DNA of 9,236 nt from Gammaproteobacteria bacterium (GTDB lineage: Bacteria > Pseudomonadota > Gammaproteobacteria > S012-40): positions 1 through 9,236 of the forward strand of contig WFVN01000051.1 of assembly GCA_015491615.1 (NCBI GenBank), written 5' to 3'. The notes below the pieces were generated by a model. That model did not search any database. It worked only from the letters and a program-made list of their open reading frames with translations, and was not told the DNA's origin. Of the stretch, positions 6,266 through 9,236 are shown piece after piece (position 1 is the stretch's first letter; every line of letters starts with the position of its first letter). A program made the position numbers and the translations under genes.

Positions 6266-7054
6266 TCAGCCCTTGCCGCTCAGGCGGCGGGCGAGGGCGC
6301 CGTAGCGCTCCGGCGGCAGGGTCTCGGCACGCGCCGTGGGGGGGATGCCACAGGCCGCCAGGTCGGCTTCGTCGGCCAGGCCTTTCAAGGTGTTGCGCAG
6401 GGTCTTGCGGCGCTGGGCGAAGGCGGCCGCCACCAGGCGCGCGAACAGGGTCGGGTCGCCCACCTCGAAGGGGGGACTCTCGAAGGGGACGAGGCGGACG
6501 ATGCGCGAGTCCACCTTGGGGGGCGGGCGAAAGGCCCCGGGGGGGACGCGGAACAGGGGCTCCACCCGGCAGGCCGCCCGGACCATCACCGACAATCGCC
6601 CGTAGGTTTTGCCGCCCGGGGTGGCGGCGAGGCGGTCCACCACCTCCTTTTGCAGCATGAACAGCATGTCCTCGATGGCGTGGCGCTGGTCGAGGAGGTG
6701 GAAGATGAGCGGCGTGGAGATGTTGTAGGGGAGGTTACCGATGATCCGCAGGCGCTGGCCGGGGGCGGCCAGGGCGGCGAAATCGAAGGCGAGGGCATCG
6801 GCCGGGTGCAGGGTCACGCGCGGGTCCGATGCCAGGGTCTCGCGCAGGTGGCGCACCAGGTCGCGGTCCAGCTCCACCAGGTCCAGGCGCCCGACCCGTT
6901 CCAGGAGCGGCCGGGTGAGGGCTCCCAGGCCGGGGCCGATCTCCACGAAGCGGTCGTCGGGGCGCGGGCGGGCGGCCTGGAGGATGCGCTCGATCACCCC
7001 CCGGTCGTGGAGGAAGTTCTGGCCGAAGCGCTTGCGCGGGCGGTGCCCATTCAT
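6266..7054 (-). CDS. ksgA: 16S rRNA (adenine1518-N6/adenine1519-N6)-dimethyltransferase
   Basis: KsgA (RsmA) uses S-adenosylmethionine to dimethylate two adjacent adenines in the helix 45 loop of 16S rRNA, a late checkpoint in 30S assembly. Loss of this activity gives kasugamycin resistance. The 262-residue protein is close to E. coli's 273. Visible motifs are the N-terminal RKRFGQNFL (7-15), the SAM-binding EIGPGLG (38-44), the acidic ribose-binding E61 in VELD, the catalytic NLPYN (107-111), and the C-terminal AFAQRRKTLRN (211-221). The ATG at 7054 overlaps the pdxA stop (ATGA) and has no clear Shine-Dalgarno, consistent with coupled translation at the end of surA-pdxA-ksgA. E. coli continues into apaG-apaH; here the gene ends the cluster and no intrinsic terminator follows it. 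Confidence 0.97.
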   Translation of the reverse strand: MNGHRPRKRFGQNFLHDRGVIERILQAARPRPDDRFVEIGPGLGALTRPLLERVGRLDLVELDRDLVRHLRETLASDPRVTLHPADALAFDFAALAAPGQRLRIIGNLPYNISTPLIFHLLDQRHAIEDMLFMLQKEVVDRLAATPGGKTYGRLSVMVRAACRVEPLFRVPPGAFRPPPKVDSRIVRLVPFESPPFEVGDPTLFARLVAAAFAQRRKTLRNTLKGLADEADLAACGIPPTARAETLPPERYGALARRLSGKG

Positions 7055-8025
7055 GGGCGCGCGGCCATCTGCGCGGCGGTGACCAGGGCCAGGCGCAGGC
7101 TGTCCGGGCGCGCGCGGCCGCTGCCGGCCAGGGGGCAGGCGGTGCCGTGGTCCACCGAGGTGCGGACGATGGGCAGGCCGAGGGTGACGTTGATGGCGTT
7201 GCCGAAGCCCTTGTACTTGAGCACCGGCAGGCCCTGGTCGTGGTACATGGCGAGGACGGCGTCGGCGCCGTCCAGGTGCGTGGGGGTGAACAGGGTATCG
7301 GCGGGCAGGGGGCCGATCAGGTTCAGGCCCTCCTGGCGCAGGGTCTCCAGGACCGGTTCGATGACCTCCCGCTCCTCGTGCCCCAGGTGGCCGCCCTCGC
7401 CGGCGTGGGGGTTGAGGCCGCAGACGAGGATGCGCGGGCGGTCGATGCCGAAGCGGCGGCGCAGGTCGGCGTCGAGGATGCGCAGGGTCTCGGCGAGGCC
7501 CTCGCGGGTGATGGCCGCGGGGACCCGGGCGAGGGGCAGGTGGGTGGTGGCCAGGGCCACGCGCAGTCCCTCGGTGGCGAGCATCATCACCACCCGCTCC
7601 ACGCCGCAGCGTTCGGCCAGGTATTCGGTGTGGCCGGTGAAGGGGATGCCGGCCTCGTTGATGACGCCCTTGTGCACGGGGCCGGTGACCAGGGCCGCCG
7701 CCGCGCCGGCGAGGCAGGCGTCCACCGCCGCGTCGAGGGTGGCGAGGACGTAGCGGGCGTTGGCCGGGTCCGGGTGGCCGGGGCGCTCGCGCCTGGCCAG
7801 GGGCACGGGAAGGACGGCCAGGCGCCCGCAGCCGCTGTGGGCCGGCCGGCCCGGGCGCCAGGGTTCGAGGGCGATGTCCAGGCCCAGCCGCTCGGCACGG
7901 CGCGCCAGCAGGTCGGGATCGGCCACCGCCGCCCAGGGGCGATCCCAGGGCTCGCCCGCCAGGACGAGGGTGAGGTCGGGGCCGATGCCGCTCGGTTCGC
8001 CGGGGGTGACCAGGAGGGGGGTCAT
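7051..8025 (-). CDS. pdxA: 4-hydroxythreonine-4-phosphate dehydrogenase
   Basis: PdxA oxidises 4-phosphohydroxy-L-threonine with NAD; the product decarboxylates and is condensed by PdxJ to make pyridoxine 5'-phosphate in the DXP-dependent vitamin B6 pathway. The ATG at 8025 gives 324 residues (E. coli 329) and begins MTPLLVTPGEPSGIGPDL, the usual family N-terminus; an earlier in-frame start at 8076 would add residues inside surA and is rejected. The three metal-binding histidines of the family are H162 (ATTHLPL), H207 (NPHAGEGG) and H262 (YHDQGLP). Also visible are TGPVHKG (115-120), GHTEYLA (131-137), PADTLF (241-246) and the VDHGTA segment (291-296). The start overlaps the surA stop in ATGA, and its own stop overlaps the ksgA start in the same way. 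Catalytic residues look intact. Confidence 0.97.
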   Translation of the reverse strand: MTPLLVTPGEPSGIGPDLTLVLAGEPWDRPWAAVADPDLLARRAERLGLDIALEPWRPGRPAHSGCGRLAVLPVPLARRERPGHPDPANARYVLATLDAAVDACLAGAAAALVTGPVHKGVINEAGIPFTGHTEYLAERCGVERVVMMLATEGLRVALATTHLPLARVPAAITREGLAETLRILDADLRRRFGIDRPRILVCGLNPHAGEGGHLGHEEREVIEPVLETLRQEGLNLIGPLPADTLFTPTHLDGADAVLAMYHDQGLPVLKYKGFGNAINVTLGLPIVRTSVDHGTACPLAGSGRARPDSLRLALVTAAQMAARP

Positions 8026-9236
8026 GGGTCGGGGCGGATCTCCACGTAGGCCTCGTCGCGCAGGCGTCGCAGCCATGCTTCCAGGGCCTCCTGGGCCTTG
8101 CGCTGGCGGATCGCCTCGCGCGCCTGGCGGCGGCGCTGTTCCTCGCCGTCCTCCACTTGCCGGCGGCCCACCACCTGGGCGATGTGCCAGCCGAAGGGGG
8201 TCTGGAAGGGCTGGCTCACCTCGCCCGGGGCGAGGCCGTTCATCACCCGCTCGAACTCGGGCACCAGCTCGCCGGGGGAGACCCAGCCCAGGTCGCCGCC
8301 CTTGGCGGCGCTGCCCGGGTCCTCGCTGTTCTGGCGCGCCAGTTCGGCGAAGTCCTCGCCCCCTTCGATGCGCGCCTTGAGGCGCCGCAGACGGGCGAGG
8401 ACCTCGGCCTCGTCGCGCAGTTCGTTGGGCTTGATGAGGATGTGGCGCACATGCGTCTGCGTCACCGGCTGCACCTTGGGGCTGCGCTTGCCCAGTAGCT
8501 TGATGATGTGGAAGCCGGCGGCGGAACGCAGGGGACCGCGGATCTCGCCGGGCTGCATGCGCACCAGTTCGCGCGCGAACAGGGTGGGAATGCGGCCCAG
8601 CTTGCGCCAGCCCAGGTCACCGCCCTCGAGGGCGTCCTGGGCGTCCGATTCGGCGATGGCCAGTTGCTGGAAGTCGGCCCCCTCGCGCAGGCGGCGGAGG
8701 AGGGATTCGGCCTTGCGACGCGCCTGCTCGATCTGTTCCGGGGAGGCGGCTTCGGGCACGGAGACGAGGATGTGGGCGAGGTGGTACTCCTCGTCCAGGT
8801 TGCCCTGCACCGCCTGGGTGGCCAGGTAGTTGTCCACCTCCCGGTCGCTCACCTGGATGCGGGAGAGCACCTCGCGCCGCTGCAGGCGGGCGATGATCAT
8901 CTCCTCCTTGATGCCCTGCACGTAGCGGGGGTAGTCGATGCCCTGGGCCACCAGGGTGTCGTGCAGTTGGTCGATGGTCATGCCGTTGTCGCGGGCGATG
9001 CGGTCGAGGGTGGCGACCATCTCCGAGTCGGCGACGCGGATGCGCATCTGTTCGGCCAGTTGCAACTGGATGCGGCGCACGATCTCCCGTTCCAGGACCT
9101 GGCGTTCGAGGATCTTGCGCGGCGGCAGGGGGATGCCGCGCGCGCGCAGTTGGCGGATCACGTCGTCCATGGCCGCCTGCAGCTCGTTCTGGGTGATGAC
9201 GTCGTCGTTCACCACGGCGACGATGCGGTCCACCAG
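8022..9236 (-). CDS. surA: Periplasmic chaperone/peptidyl-prolyl isomerase SurA (5' end cut by the window edge)
   Basis: SurA escorts unfolded outer-membrane proteins across the periplasm to the BAM complex. About 404 residues are visible, against 428 in E. coli SurA. The visible part opens with VDRIVAVVNDDVIT, normally the start of the mature protein after the signal peptide, so the GTG at 9233 is an internal valine codon and the true start lies beyond 9236. Counting from that valine, the N-terminal chaperone domain spans about 1-145, parvulin domain 1 about 148-246 (YHLAHILV, GGDLGW, FHIIKLLG), parvulin domain 2 about 260-357 (HVRHILIK, KGGDLGWVSPGELVP, GWHIAQV), and the C-terminal helix about 362-395. 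It is first in surA-pdxA-ksgA, and its stop overlaps the pdxA start. In E. coli lptD lies upstream, outside this window. Confidence 0.96.
   Translation of the reverse strand: MVDRIVAVVNDDVITQNELQAAMDDVIRQLRARGIPLPPRKILERQVLEREIVRRIQLQLAEQMRIRVADSEMVATLDRIARDNGMTIDQLHDTLVAQGIDYPRYVQGIKEEMIIARLQRREVLSRIQVSDREVDNYLATQAVQGNLDEEYHLAHILVSVPEAASPEQIEQARRKAESLLRRLREGADFQQLAIAESDAQDALEGGDLGWRKLGRIPTLFARELVRMQPGEIRGPLRSAAGFHIIKLLGKRSPKVQPVTQTHVRHILIKPNELRDEAEVLARLRRLKARIEGGEDFAELARQNSEDPGSAAKGGDLGWVSPGELVPEFERVMNGLAPGEVSQPFQTPFGWHIAQVVGRRQVEDGEEQRRRQAREAIRQRKAQEALEAWLRRLRDEAYVEIRPDP

Noticed and set aside
5657..7753. A 698-residue + strand open frame across the dsbC end, the gap, and antisense to ksgA and pdxA
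   Set aside because: No family resemblance and no ribosome binding site; it overlaps three convincing genes in the wrong frame or strand.

Overview
The window is very GC-rich, with strong G/C preference at third codon positions. Its gene order points to a gammaproteobacterial chromosome, probably a high-GC lineage such as the Chromatiales/Ectothiorhodospiraceae; the lineage is inferred from gene order and base composition only. No insertion sequence, phage gene, CRISPR array, tRNA or rRNA was seen.

Left block (about 1-5870, + strand): an RND efflux periplasmic adaptor, its inner-membrane RND permease and the tyrosine recombinase XerD are joined by 4-base ATGA and GTGA overlaps. They read as one translationally coupled unit with a weak promoter candidate at the left edge. 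After a 78-base gap carrying an extended -10 candidate comes dsbC, the periplasmic disulfide isomerase. The xerD-dsbC adjacency is also found in E. coli (xerD-dsbC-recJ), but recJ is absent here and an efflux pump sits upstream.

Middle (5871-6265): about 395 bases with no convincing gene. It has several GC-rich hairpins, a palindrome resembling dispersed bacterial intergenic repeats, a cluster of GGA triplets, a small AT-rich patch with repeated TTGAC, and a strong + strand intrinsic terminator at 6211-6240. It is either a long structured dsbC 3' UTR or an unrecognised small RNA gene, and is the least explained part of the window.

Right block (6266-9236, - strand): surA, pdxA and ksgA (rsmA), read leftwards, with 4-base stop/start overlaps at both junctions. 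This is the conserved gammaproteobacterial surA-pdxA-ksgA cluster; apaG/apaH, which follow in E. coli, are not present. surA runs off the right edge and lacks its start and signal peptide. The two blocks converge on the middle region.

The cell-envelope theme is strong: an efflux pump, DsbC for periplasmic disulfide repair and SurA for outer-membrane protein folding. Housekeeping genes xerD (chromosome dimer resolution), pdxA (vitamin B6) and ksgA (16S rRNA methylation) complete it. All seven genes look intact apart from the edge truncation of surA. I found no clear evidence of a new multi-gene system; the candidates for follow-up are the structured intergenic region and the altered proton-relay residues in the RND permease.
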